A stretch of DNA of 64,000 bases from Paulinella micropora. Its lineage: Eukaryota > Cercozoa > Imbricatea > Euglyphida > Paulinellidae. The position numbers and the translations under genes were made by a program. This document shows, piece by piece, positions 24,164 to 34,246 of the stretch (positions are counted from its first letter, which is position 1; every line of letters begins with the position of its first letter). The DNA is taken from the NCBI GenBank assembly GCA_019918135.1, contig WBZZ01004613.1:35001-99000 (forward strand). The letters run 5' to 3'. Below the pieces are notes generated by a model that saw only the letters and a program-made list of their open reading frames with translations, was not told the origin of the DNA and did not search any database.

Positions 24164-24522
24164 ATGACGGAGCACAAATACCAAAAGATTGTTTTCTGAG
24201 TAATGATTTTGTGGGAAGCAAAACATTTAATAAAAATATTCAAATGTCATTTACACCCACCAGAATGAATGTTAAGTTTATTCATTATACAAACGACCAA
24301 TCAGAGACAAAAACCAGAATTCTTTATATGGACAGAATTGGAATTATTGGCACATTTGCAGATAGTAATATAGCAAACATTTCAAACCTCAGTTATAATT
24401 TGGGTGTAGTGGGTTGGTCTGACGGACAATATACATTTAAAGTCCTTGAAACTGACAGCGGAAATATTGATACAGGAAATTTAGCCTGCCGAATTGTTAT
24501 ACGCCTAGAATTTCTCGCTTAG
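24164..24522 (+). pseudogene. Conserved 120-residue protein of the fibre cassette, element 1
   Basis: FTPTRMNVKFIHYTND and LETDSGNIDTGNLA are nearly identical to the element 2 protein at 38188-38550. It is predicted beta-rich from its alternating pattern and is perhaps a small structural protein. Broken about once. Confidence 0.65.
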
Positions 24523-24530
24523 AATATAGG

Positions 24531-24681
24531 ATGGAAAAGATTAATAGCATTAAGGTGAAGCCTGTAAAACAAGAGGGTGATGGAAATAAAAAAGCAAAAG
24601 GTTATAAATTATTCAATGAGCCGTATGCTAATATATTTCTTCTCGCCCGTAAGCAGAGCGGGAAAACGACAGCACTCTTTG
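24531..24681 (+). pseudogene. Start of packaging ATPase, element 1, truncated
   Basis: It begins MEKINSIKVKPVKQ and includes the Walker A segment ARKQSGKTT, nearly identical to element 2. Similarity ends just after the Walker A and unrelated host-like repeat sequence follows. Confidence 0.85.
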
Positions 24682-24870
24682 ATTCTTCACTCTTCTGTCC
24701 ACCTCCTTCTTCTTGGGTCTCTGTTTGAGAACAGCAAGAACGACAGAGAGTTTGTATCTGATGTCTCCTTGTGAGCACACCGATATGGATTGGGCTAGAG
24801 GGTACGAGACACATACTTGAGGCCAATCAAATTATTTGTTTTGTAAAAGAGCTATTAGGGTTCTGTGTTG

Positions 24871-25225
24871 GAGTATTTGTTTTTGTCTGACGTCCCCGTG
24901 TGAGACAGGTCAGTGAAAATTTGTTCTGGATGCCCGTTTGGCAATGCAGAAAGAAATCACCCTAGTGATGTGGACTCCAAATGTAATGCACTCAACGATA
25001 GCTCAATAAAAAGTGGGTAATACAACCAAACACAGTACTCAAGAATGAGAATGATGTCTCGTTGTATTAGCTCAGTAAAGCCGAAAAGGAAAATGGCAAC
25101 AGACCAGGAATAAAATGGCATCAGGTCCAATCCTGACAAATAATACTGAAAAACAGGCTGGTGTACCTGTCACCAGGAAAAGAATATTTTTTACCGGCTA
25201 TCCGGGGGGTGATGCCTACATTACC
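24871..25225 (+). repeat. Dispersed repeat family D, copy 1
   Basis: About 350 bp closely resembles 53811-54152 in the same orientation. Shared landmarks are a GTCTGACGTC-type start, ATGGACTCCAAATG, CAACGATAGCTCAAT, AATGATGTCTCGTT and the end CGGGGGGTGATG. No coding potential was recognised. It is probably a short transposable element or its end. Confidence 0.7.
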
Positions 25226-26186
25226 ATCATCATCGACCTATCATGTCCTTCATTAACATTATTGTCACCTGTATTGTTTTAAAATATCCTCATTATCACT
25301 ATCGTCACCACCAGTTTCACCACAGTCTCCATCATCCTCTTCATCACTCTTATCATCACTATCATTTCTCATACTGATACTACTCTCATTTACATTGTCT
25401 CCTACACGGTCTCTTTATAATTATCTTCATCAGTTCATCAACCTTACCTTTTTTATCATCATCATCATCATCAACAACAACAAAATCATCATGTCTTGTT
25501 CGTCACTTCTTAAATGATGGTTTGCCTTAGTACTGGCATTTGAGGTGAGGGAGGTTAGATGATATGCTAGCAGATGATGGGTAGATGATGAAGAGGATGA
25601 GATGAGAAGAGATGTGATTGTGAGTAGGGAGGACGGAAGAGGGAATAATATTATGATTATAAATAAATAAAGAGGAGGGGGGGGGGGGGGTAGAGCAGAT
25701 AGGATCTAAACTAGTGTATGTAAGTTTTTGTTTGATAGTTGGTTTACTCAGGTTTTTTGCTTCTGGTAGTGGTGGGTTGTGAATTGGTGGGTGAGTGAGA
25801 GGTGCACGTGTCTTTAAATTTTGTACTGCTTGGAATGTGAGGGAGAAGAAAGAGGAAGGGAAGAGAGAGAGAGATCGGTATAGGAGGGGGGGAAAGAGGA
25901 GAGGGAGAGGGGAAAAAGGGGGAGGGGGGGTGGGAGAAGGGGGAGGGGGAGAGGGGATCCGGAGTGGGAGGGGGGGGGGGGAAGAGGGAGGGAGGAGACT
26001 GGGAAGTACATGTTGTTGAATGTTTGCTTTTCTTTGGTACTGTGGAGTGATTGGGGTTTGTTCGGTCTGGAATGCGTTTGATTTTGGCTTTTAGGTTTTT
26101 GGTTGGTTTTTAGGGTTTATTTCCGGTTTCTGGTGTTTTCAGCTTTTTTACGGTTAGGATGGAGATAGTGTAGCTTTTTGTTGCCA
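25226..26186. repeat. Low-complexity DNA flanking element 2
   Basis: ATC-rich (about 25226-25500), a G run (about 25676-25690), a GGA/purine-rich block (about 25840-26000) and T/G-rich sequence. No gene was recognised. Confidence 0.6.
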
Positions 26187-26192
26187 GCTCAG
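26187..26192. repeat. 6-bp target-site duplication, left (GCTCAG)
   Basis: GCTCAG directly precedes the left terminal repeat of element 2 and is repeated at 46577-46582. A 6-bp duplication is the hallmark of Polinton integration. Confidence 0.9.
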
Positions 26193-26336
26193 AGTAGTAT
26201 AATATGAAATTTACAAGGGTCGTTTTTTCGTGCCTTAAAACGACCTCATAAATTTCATTTCTCTTCTCCTATTGATTTGGCAAACAATCAATACAAGAGC
26301 ACAAAACCCCACAAAGAGCCCCACCGCACGAGCGCT
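26193..26336. repeat. Left terminal inverted repeat of element 2
   Basis: 144 bp, from AGTAGTATAATATG to CACGAGCGCT. It matches the reverse complement of 46433-46576 with two mismatches. Confidence 0.95.
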
Positions 26337-26379
26337 TCTTTATTTTAGATAACTATAATATAAAAGAACATTAATATAA

Positions 26380-26616
26380 ATGGACTTATCTCGCAAACAG
26401 AAGAGAGCAGAATATGTAAAGGAAAGAAGAAAACAGAAATATACATGTGTATGTGGTAAAGTAATATGTATATATGGAAAATATCAACACGAAAAATCCG
26501 ACTTTCATAGAGACTACTTCGCAGAGAAAGAAGAGGTTATGATAGGAGGACATAAAGTTATTCGTATAATTCGTAGAAATGATGACATTGAAAGATATTA
26601 TAAAAATCACTCGTGA
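26380..26616 (+). CDS. Small zinc-finger protein
   Basis: The 78-residue basic protein starts MDLSRKQKRAEYVKERRKQ. It has a C-x-C-G ... H-x(5)-H pattern (YTCVCGKVICIYGKYQHEK, then DFH). Such single-finger proteins are common next to Polinton and virophage termini. It probably binds nucleic acid and may act in regulation. First gene after the left TIR. Reads whole. Confidence 0.7.
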   Translation: MDLSRKQKRAEYVKERRKQKYTCVCGKVICIYGKYQHEKSDFHRDYFAEKEEVMIGGHKVIRIIRRNDDIERYYKNHS

Positions 26617-26641
26617 TTTGCTATAATAATGTTATAAAAAT

Positions 26642-26683
26642 AAAATGTAAAATCATTTAAAGAAATAAATATTATTACTTATA
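26642..26683 (+). promoter_or_regulatory. Conserved upstream motif, copy 1
   Basis: A 42-bp AT-rich block (AAAATGTAAAATCATTTAAA, then GAAATAAAT and ATTACTTATA) ends five bases before an ATG. It is nearly identical to 26953-26994, which also ends just before a gene start. Its position and duplication suggest a shared promoter. Confidence 0.5.
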
Positions 26684-26687
26684 TAGT

Positions 26688-26961
26688 ATGTCTTCTATAA
26701 TGATGCAAGCGGACAAGGAATTGAAAGAACTATACAACTTACATTTTCCAGAAGCATTAGCAGACGATAGAAGGATTAAGAAATACACTAGAAGAGAAAC
26801 GCTTCAACGATATAGCAAAGCCTTTTAAGTTTTGGGATGAACAGAAAAACAAAGCATTAGAGGCTCCAACAATGTTGAATATCCACAAATGGGAAATATG
26901 TGAAGAAGCAATAAGTCAACTTAAATTAAGGGTGATGATTGTATTAAATAATAAAATGTAA
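26688..26961 (+). pseudogene. Small hypothetical element gene
   Basis: It starts MSSIMMQADKELKELYNLHF. A later segment reads APTMLNIHKWEICEEAISQL. I do not recognise the family. It appears broken about once. The end overlaps the second copy of the upstream motif. Confidence 0.4.
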
Positions 26962-26994
26962 AACCATTTAAAGAAATAAATTATATTACTTATA
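26953..26994 (+). promoter_or_regulatory. Conserved upstream motif, copy 2
   Basis: Near-identical to 26642-26683, with its end eight bases before the ATG at 27003. Confidence 0.5.
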
Positions 26995-27002
26995 ATACAG
27001 AT

Positions 27003-27179
27003 ATGGGGAGACACAAGAAATATCTCACACCTGAGGACAAACGAAAGGCTAACTCCGAAAAGGCGCTCGCATATTACAAAAGAAATAAGGATGAAATTAA
27101 TCAAAAGAGGAAGGAGCAATTAAAAGAACGAAACAGAAAACTTAAGGAATATGAAGAAATGAAGGCGAGAGGAGTATAA
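27003..27179 (+). CDS. Small basic protein (GRHKKYLTPEDK type)
   Basis: The 58-residue, strongly basic helical protein starts MGRHKKYLTPEDKRKANSEK. Proteins opening G-R-x-K/R-K-Y-x-T-x-E-D/E-K recur as small frames in Polintons and relatives. Likely DNA binding. Too short for the usual ORF cut-off. The upstream motif at 26953-26994 probably drives it. Confidence 0.6.
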   Translation: MGRHKKYLTPEDKRKANSEKALAYYKRNKDEINQKRKEQLKERNRKLKEYEEMKARGV

Positions 27180-27317
27180 AAAAACGAAAAAAAACGAAAA
27201 ATGATTTTTTATAAATGAATTTCATGTTAAAGGTAAGACAATTTATATATATATAAAGGTAAAACAATTTAATTTATTTTCATTATTTTTATATCCTCAC
27301 TAATATAAAAGTAAAAT

Positions 27318-27671
27318 ATGCCACCACCATTACCGCCCAGACCATCGAAGGAAAATGTAGAACTAGCGAAGGTAAGGGCGAATTTGAAGAAAACTACAAC
27401 AAGAGAAAACAAAAGGGAATTTAAAGTAGTAGAGTTAAAATCTAGGCGAGACAATAGATTAAACTCTCTTACATACGAGAAGCAAGGATTAGATATAAAC
27501 TTTTATGATACTGACGCATTAGAGCGAGAGGTTCTACTTCCTATACTATTAGATGCGAAAAGAAATGGTATGACAGGAAATGCGGACGTTCATATTACTA
27601 TAACCTACATAACCGACCACGAAGAATTAAATAGATATTATAAAAGAAAACATTTAATTCGTTTCAAATAA
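27318..27671 (+). CDS. Hypothetical protein upstream of the polymerase
   Basis: The 117-residue protein has a proline-rich start (MPPPLPPRPSKENVEL), a charged helical middle, and a C-terminal half with EVLLPILLDAKRNGMTGNAD and a VHITITYIT strand pattern. It sits 23 bases before the polymerase and may be co-expressed. No family recognised. A (TA)n stretch at about 27243-27256 may hold its promoter. Confidence 0.5.
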   Translation: MPPPLPPRPSKENVELAKVRANLKKTTTRENKREFKVVELKSRRDNRLNSLTYEKQGLDINFYDTDALEREVLLPILLDAKRNGMTGNADVHITITYITDHEELNRYYKRKHLIRFK

Positions 27672-27694
27672 AAAACTATGACTATTTTATTGAA

Positions 27695-30406
27695 ATGTTG
27701 AATGAGTTTAACATAAGCAATATCGAAGCGTCTGGACTAGGTTATGAACGGATTATTGAATATGCTAAGGTAGTAGTAGTTCAAGAAAACGGAGGAGGAT
27801 GCTATGAGGGAAAATACAAAAGCAAACAAACGAAATATGAGAAAAGTATATTAATATCTCCAGCCAGCAAAAATAATAATTGTTTATTCTTTCTCTGTAA
27901 AGACATTCTTAATATGCCACTTATTAACAGAAAAAGATGTAATGATATTAGAGAACAATTCAATCTTTCTAATGATTGCCCTATACCATTCTCTACAGCC
28001 GTAAAAATCCTTAATACTTTGATAAAAGAAGGAAAGACATATGAAATAACAAATTCTCTAACAAAGGAGACAATAAGCACAAACGAAATAGGAGAAGAAG
28101 CGGACATTATGATTTATTTAGAGAATAACCACTATTTTGGATTAATTAAAAGATGTAAAAGGAAATGTGAAAAATGCCTGACTAAGTCTTTTACTAAACA
28201 TACTTGTAATCCAAAAATGATAAATTATGTGAATAGAGAAATATTAAAGAATGGAAAGAGACATTTAATAACGAAGGCTCATAAAGAAAAATATAATAAT
28301 AAAGATGAACTTCTTCATTATGACCTTGAAACTTTTAGAAATAACACTCTTGCTGACGGCTTTGATATTCACGACTGCTATATAGTCGGATATACTCAAG
28401 GGACTGAAGGATTTAAATATTTCGCTGGTAAAGATTGTACTTCTAAATTTCTTGACTTCGTCTTGGAGAGAGGACAAAAATTAACAATAGAATGGGGTAA
28501 TAGAATGCTTCATAATCCAGTCAAGAAAGTAGCAGGAGTAAGAAAGAAGAGAAATAAAGATGAAGAACCACCAATTTTATATGTGAATGGGTTTAACGGC
28601 GCGAACTTTGATCACTACTTCATTAAACAGGAATTAATAAGAAGAGGTATCAGACCAAAATCACATATGATTAATAATGGCTCAATAATCTCTTTACAAT
28701 TTGAAAATATCAAAATGTGGGATATGTGTAAGCATACTCAGGGGACGTTAAAAGAAAACTTAGAAAATATGAAATGTAAAACTCTTAAAGGAGATTTTGA
28801 CCACGACAAGGCATCTACTTGGGAAACAATGAGCGAAGAGTTAAGAAATAAGTGTCTTGAATATTTGAAGTGCGATGTTATGGGGTTAAAAGAGTTATAT
28901 GACAAAATAAACACAGAGATATTTGAAAAACACTCAGTGAATTTAACTTCATACATTTCAACTTCAAGCCTTGCCTTCAATATCTGGAAGAAAATGATTG
29001 ATGGTAAGCACGATGTAAGACTTCCAACTATCGACCAAGAGAAGGCGTTTAGAAAAGCGGTTATCGGAGCAAGAACATATCCAAGCAAAAAAAGATTTGT
29101 TTCAAAACAATACAAGGACTACTTAGCGGGAAAAATCACATTTGACGAATTAACCGATTATTTAGTTGATGCGGATGTCGTATCTTTATACCCAACAGCG
29201 ATGCTTAATTTATTTATGGTTGGAGAAATTAAGATGGCTATCGCACCATTTGATTATAATAATCTCGCTATCGGTATTTACAATGTTGATTATATCTCGC
29301 CAAAACACATATTACATTCAAGAATTGGACAGAGAAATTAAATGGGCTCATTAAAGTGGAATTTAGCGGATATGAAAGACCAATGGCTCACAAGTGTTGA
29401 TATTGAAGATATGATTAAGGAAGGCTACGATGTAACAATTCATAAAGGCTACTATACAGAGGAGGCTGAACCAGTTTTCAAAGAATACATATTAGAAATG
29501 TTTAAGGCGAAAGAAAATAGCGAAAAAGGCACACCGCAATATTTATTAGCCAAACTATTTATGAATTCGTTATACGGAAAAATGATACAGCGACCTATCC
29601 CCACAGAAGCAGAATATATTAAATCAAATGAGGAGTATTGGAAATTTTGGACGAAAAACTATATATCTGATGTGGTTGAATTCAAAGATAAAGACGGAAA
29701 CAAACTATGGCACGTATCTGGAATTCCTAGAAATGAAGTAATAATTGAAGAGAGCATAACCAAACCTTCTCATTACGGGGCTTTCATTCTAGCATATAGC
29801 AGGCGCATTATGTATAACTACATAAAAGAGGCTAATCCAAATAAAGACATAGAAGCTGACTTCTATTACACCGATACCGATAGTTTAGTGTTGCATGCGA
29901 GGTTCTCCAAACTAATAACAAGACTTGGAGATAAATCTCTCGGTGGAATAACAGATGACTTAGGAGATTGTTGTAAGATAATAAGAGGAATATGGATCGC
30001 TCCAAAATTGTATATGTTAGAATTTACAACGAATGAAGCCTTTCTACCTTACCTTACTAAGAATGACTTGAAACATAAAGACAAAGGAGTTCATATAATC
30101 GAATGCTACGAAAATGAAGGAGTAAAAAAGAGATACTACCATCTCCGCGGTAAGGGGTTGAATTCAAAAGGGCTGAATCCAGAAGTATATGAAAAGATGG
30201 ATTTAGGTGAAAGCATTGAAAATGTTAGAGATTTTCAAATGAAGAAAATCCATTTATCACGAAACAGCAAACAGCAAAACATTAACTATTTCAGCATTGT
30301 TCATACTACAAACATAAAAAAGAAAGTTAATGATAATAAATGGTGCGGTCGTGAGTTTATCAACAAAAATGATAGTATCCCACACGGCTTCCATATCCAC
30401 TCCTAG
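27695..30406 (+). pseudogene. polB: Protein-primed family B DNA polymerase (pPolB)
   Basis: It has N-terminal Cys/His residues (CEKCLTKSFTKHTC), then 3'-5' exonuclease motifs HYDLETF, NGFNGANFDHYF and CLEYLKCD. Polymerase motifs are DADVVSLYPTAM (A), KLFMNSLYGK (B) and YYTDTDSLVL (C). This is the replicative polymerase of Polintons, which copies linear DNA from a terminal protein. At about 900 codons it is near the length expected for pPolB without extra N-terminal domains. The gene is interrupted about once. Confidence 0.93.
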
Positions 30407-30494
30407 ATTAAAGACGTTTAACAACGAAGTTGATAAATAACAATATTAATAATTAATTTTTTTCAATAATTTTTTTACCACTCTATATATACCA

Positions 30495-30782
30495 ATGACC
30501 GCCCTAACCAGACTATGCGAGAAGTTTGAGAAACTCTCTATTGAAAATAAAAAAGAAACATTTTCTCTTACCGATGTTAAAAAGATAATTACTGACGAAA
30601 TCAAAATGATTGAAAATGCGCGGGTTGGCAAGCCAAAGGATACTTTTCCATTTGGTAAATATCGTGTCAAGAAAATTCAAGATGTAGCGGTTATTGATAA
30701 GCCATATCTTGAATGGGTTATGAAACAGCCGTGGTTTGAGAAATTTACCGACATTAAAAGTGAAGTAAAAAAATATTTATAA
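30495..30782 (+). CDS. DUF3820-like small protein, copy 1
   Basis: 95 residues. The C-terminal part has FGKYRVKKIQDVAVIDKPYL, then EWVMKQPWF, the FGK-x(n)-D-x-x-YL-x-W pattern of DUF3820 and exonuclease-X C-terminal segments. The start ATGACCGCCCTAA follows a TATATATACCA motif also seen at the next gene. Function unknown; a link to DNA metabolism is inferred from the family. Reads whole. Confidence 0.6.
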   Translation: MTALTRLCEKFEKLSIENKKETFSLTDVKKIITDEIKMIENARVGKPKDTFPFGKYRVKKIQDVAVIDKPYLEWVMKQPWFEKFTDIKSEVKKYL

Positions 30783-30813
30783 TAAAAAATAAAATTTTGC
30801 TATACATATATCA

Positions 30814-31340
30814 ATGACCGACCTAAGCACCAAGCAGGACTACTTGAATGAAATTGAAAAATGGAACCTTGATGGAGATGTCAAAAAGCCGACAATTAAA
30901 TGGACAAAGCCTGACATTGTTTCTTTCTATGAGCAATATAAACCCAATGTTGGAATTTCCAACATAGATGACAATGTGAAAGTAGTTATACCACCAAATG
31001 TTGATTTTCAAGATAAATCAAAATTAGACACATTGACGAAAATGATGGAGGAAGAAAGCAAATTGTTGTTTTGTACTACCTCCAAAACAACGATACCTTT
31101 TACGACTGCTGATTTAAAAGAAACGGGATTACTGAAATAAAGGCAAATGTAGGAGAAGAGATAGAGAATGCTACATGTACAGAAGAAGGTTGTATATTAA
31201 AGAAAGATGTTGTTCTTCAATATGGTAAGTATAAAAAAATGAAAATTGAAGATGTTGCTAAGATTGATAAACCATACCTTGAATATTTAATTCAACAACC
31301 TTATTTTCATAACAAAGACGCGGTAAAAAAATACCTCTGA
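30814..31340 (+). pseudogene. DUF3820-like protein, copy 2
   Basis: It starts MTDLSTKQDYLNEIEKWNLD and ends with YGKYKKMKIEDVAKIDKPYL, then EYLIQQPYF, a clear paralogue of the preceding gene. The start region repeats ATGACCGACCTAA after a TATACATATATCA stretch. Longer N-terminal domain than copy 1. Broken about once. Confidence 0.6.
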
Positions 31341-31393
31341 TTGATATTTTAGAAATTAGACTTTCATCTTTTTTGTTTTTTACTCCATCCGCA

Positions 31394-32619
31394 TCAATGG
31401 TCTTCTATGAAGTTCGCGATAACATTAATATTACCACCACTACCTGCCGACACTGCCTTTTGTGTGAATGTTAAAATATCGCTAGGCGTTAATTGAATAT
31501 CGTAGGTTCTGAGATTAATCTGTTGAGTAGAGCCAGCATTTACATAAATCTTAAAAATTGTCGTTCCGTTGGCGATGGCTGTTGCTTTTGTGTCGGTATC
31601 TACGATTGAAGTTGTGGCATCAACATCAGCAAAACCAGCCCCTGTTAGCGTCCCATTCAATACCATTCTGACGACATTTGACTTAGTATCTTCATTTGTA
31701 ATACTTACCAAGGAAGGAAAGACATTTGAATAGTTGGTTAGGCTATTATTGAATAGCGCTTTATTCCTGATACTCAAAATGGGGCTTTCAGTTATATTAC
31801 CTGCTTCAGTCCCTTCCGCCGTATTTGTAATACTTGTATTAATAGTATTTGACCCCTCAATGAATAAACTGGCACTCGCTGTTTTAAGAATTTGTATTCC
31901 AGTCTTTGCATCATTTCTCATGACTGCCGTAAAAGGTAATGTTGTATTTCGTAGGCTTACCCCAGTATTAGCATTCGCATACTCAATCATATGAACTAAT
32001 TGAAATAATCCTATTATGGGATTTTCAATATAAAACTTAATAGCACCAGACCCAAGATACTGAAATTGAATTTGAAATACATTTCCTTTGCTCCAGTCTA
32101 AGTCTGGCATAGCATAATTTCCATCGCAAGGGTCGTCCCAATCTACTTGGTCAATATAATCTACAGCACCTCCCGCACAATGTGCGATATTCATTCCTGC
32201 TTGATTTTTGTAAAAATAAAATCCATCGTTAAGGTCATTTCCTATTCCAATAAATGAATAGTAATCTTTTGTATCATCCGTTGTCCATAGAGCAGTAAAG
32301 CGAGCAAGGACACCCATTCCAGTTTTATATTTTATTCTCCTTTTACTTACCAGTCTAGCATCTGCCGTAGCATCAGCAGTTGTTTTCAATTCAGCCATAT
32401 TATTCAAAAATGACACAGACGATTTTGTTTCTGTTTTTGTCCATATCCTAGTATTAATGGTATATGGAAAGATTTCTTGTAATACTGGCGTTAATTGACC
32501 TACTACTGCTTCGCCAAAAGCGGTTTTTGAATTATTAGTTTCAATATTGCCATCATATCACTGACATTTATAAATTCGCCGTCAGGATTTTGTGCGATTA
32601 AGTTTCTCTGGTGGGACAT
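31394..32619 (-). pseudogene. Beta-rich structural protein (MSHQRNLIAQNPDGEF type)
   Basis: It starts MSHQRNLIAQNPDGEFINVS. The body has LARFTALWTTDD, FIGIGNDLNDGFYF, a repetitive Thr/Ser/Asn-rich middle and a C-terminal FTQKAVSAGSGGNINVIANF. I recall similar proteins among viral and phage surface proteins but cannot name the family with certainty. It sits beside the capsid block on the same strand, so a virion surface or vertex role is likely. Broken about once. Confidence 0.5.
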
Positions 32620-32676
32620 TGTAGGTCTATATTATTTAAAAAAATTAATTAACTATCAAAATGAATAATTACCCAC

Positions 32677-34155
32677 TTAACTAATTGAAATAACATTTGC
32701 CTTCACTTGAACCTCTCGCTGAGTAATGGCCACGGTGTAATGGTTGTGAGCATTATTCGCAGTCGTCGCCATGAATTCCCATCGTCGCTCCATAGACAGG
32801 TCAAGTCCGCTAATCTCATTCTGGTCTTTGCTCCACAGCGGACGAGGGTTATCCCAAGCATCACACCAAAACCAGTTATATTTGTATATGCCCGCATTCA
32901 ACAAAGCTGAACCCTCAATCTTTGTCTTCAAATACATATAGTCTTCTTCTAGGGAGGTATCAATATTAAACTCCTGCTGTCGTGCTCCGTCAAGTGTGGT
33001 GTAAAAACTTACAACCTTAGCCTGCGCTCTGTTATCGTGGTCATAAGCCGTATTCTTTGTTTCAGAATTATTGAAAACAGAGTGATAAATCTTCTTCAAT
33101 CTGCGACCGTGTCCGCGGTCAAATCTCATAATAATGTTTTGTGTTGTGCTTGCTGCGATAGTGTTTTTATACACATAAGGATAATCAGTGCTAAAACTCA
33201 TACCCTCAGGGCTAGCAATCTTCGCCTGAATGGATTGAATGACATCAGGATTAGTTTCAACAGCCAGAAACAAAGCAAGATTAGTAACATCAGCACTGAC
33301 AGCCGTCGCTGCGGAGCCGACATTCGCAGTATTAATAGCAGTCGCCGCACCATTAGTCACTGTATAACTAGATCTGTCAGTACTAGCACTCCACACAATC
33401 CGCATCGTCAAAATCTCTGGAAACATAATGGTTTTATCAAGAGCGAAAATAGTATTAATAAGCATACTCAAAGGAATTTTCACATTGATAGCGGTGGCGG
33501 CATTTTCGGCACTACCTACAAGATATTTTGCTTCGTTGTAATTAACATTTACAGGAGAAAGCACGCCAGTCCCGTCAGTCAATGCGGCATCGTTATGACG
33601 ACGAGCACTGATGGGAGGTTCAGCAAACATAGCAAGTGTGCTAGCAGCCACGTTGTTTCCAGCATCAGTCATAGCACGAAAGTTAGTCCTTGTGGCTGCT
33701 GCGGCACTAATTTTAACCAATCCATTCGCATTACACTTTTGAAGCATACAACCGTGTCCAGTAGCGACATCGTGGTTAGGAAGGTCAAGGAAATCCTTCA
33801 AAGATGTCTCAGGCTTCCAAAGCATTTTAGTAACAGTCCCGAGGTTATTAAGGTCGCACAAATAAACACCGCTACGGGTCTGAAGTTGAATTTGTCTAAT
33901 GGATGAAAGGCAGTCCATAAAAATTCTTGAATAAGTGTTGGCGCCCGCTGCTCTCATAGTATAAGTAAAACTCAAATAAGACCGAGCGAGATTGAACGGG
34001 CGACTGATAAGGTCAAATGATCGTTCTTGCCCACCAGCAGTGGTGACCTCAAAGGTTCCAGAACCCTCACGTGGAGCAAGTTTATTCAAACGATAAGAAG
34101 CACTGATATAATCAGTCTTACTGAAGTCTAATTCTCCGCCGTGTTGAGTTGGCAT
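32677..34155 (-). CDS. MCP: Major capsid protein (double jelly-roll type)
   Basis: 492 residues, starting MPTQHGGELDFSKTDYISAS, then FDLISRPFNLARSYLSFTYT. Its place directly before the minor capsid, protease and ATPase genes and its length fit a Polinton MCP. It would form the trimeric capsomers of an icosahedral shell. No motif is diagnostic by eye, so the call rests on context and on the overall beta-rich composition. The reading frame looks whole. Confidence 0.8.
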   Translation of the reverse strand: MPTQHGGELDFSKTDYISASYRLNKLAPREGSGTFEVTTAGGQERSFDLISRPFNLARSYLSFTYTMRAAGANTYSRIFMDCLSSIRQIQLQTRSGVYLCDLNNLGTVTKMLWKPETSLKDFLDLPNHDVATGHGCMLQKCNANGLVKISAAAATRTNFRAMTDAGNNVAASTLAMFAEPPISARRHNDAALTDGTGVLSPVNVNYNEAKYLVGSAENAATAINVKIPLSMLINTIFALDKTIMFPEILTMRIVWSASTDRSSYTVTNGAATAINTANVGSAATAVSADVTNLALFLAVETNPDVIQSIQAKIASPEGMSFSTDYPYVYKNTIAASTTQNIIMRFDRGHGRRLKKIYHSVFNNSETKNTAYDHDNRAQAKVVSFYTTLDGARQQEFNIDTSLEEDYMYLKTKIEGSALLNAGIYKYNWFWCDAWDNPRPLWSKDQNEISGLDLSMERRWEFMATTANNAHNHYTVAITQREVQVKANVISIS

Positions 34156-34246
34156 TTTGTTTTTAGGTTTTGGCGCTTGAGATTATTAACTAATTCACAA
34201 GAATATATTTATAGAAAAAATAAAATAATTCTAAAATTAAAATTAA

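Larger units (their letters stand above)
17930..24681 (-). mobile_element. Polinton-type element 1, truncated fossil
   Basis: This is a partial Polinton/Maverick-type element. Its order is zinc-finger remnant, integrase (-), acidic protein (-), fibre (+), membrane protein (+), Cys-rich protein (-), 120-residue protein (+) and the start of the packaging ATPase (+). The order matches element 3 and mirrors element 2. It stops abruptly inside the ATPase near 24681 and has no capsid or polymerase genes. Most frames are broken. No terminal inverted repeat was recognised at the left side, so the left limit is approximate. Confidence 0.8.

Noticed and set aside
28265-28477. Minus-strand frame within the polymerase gene
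   Set aside because: Shadow of the pPolB reading frame, which has all polymerase motifs on the plus strand.
33037-33906. 289-residue plus-strand frame opposite the major capsid gene
   Set aside because: Ser/His/Arg-rich shadow frame. The minus-strand MCP frame is longer and fits its neighbours.
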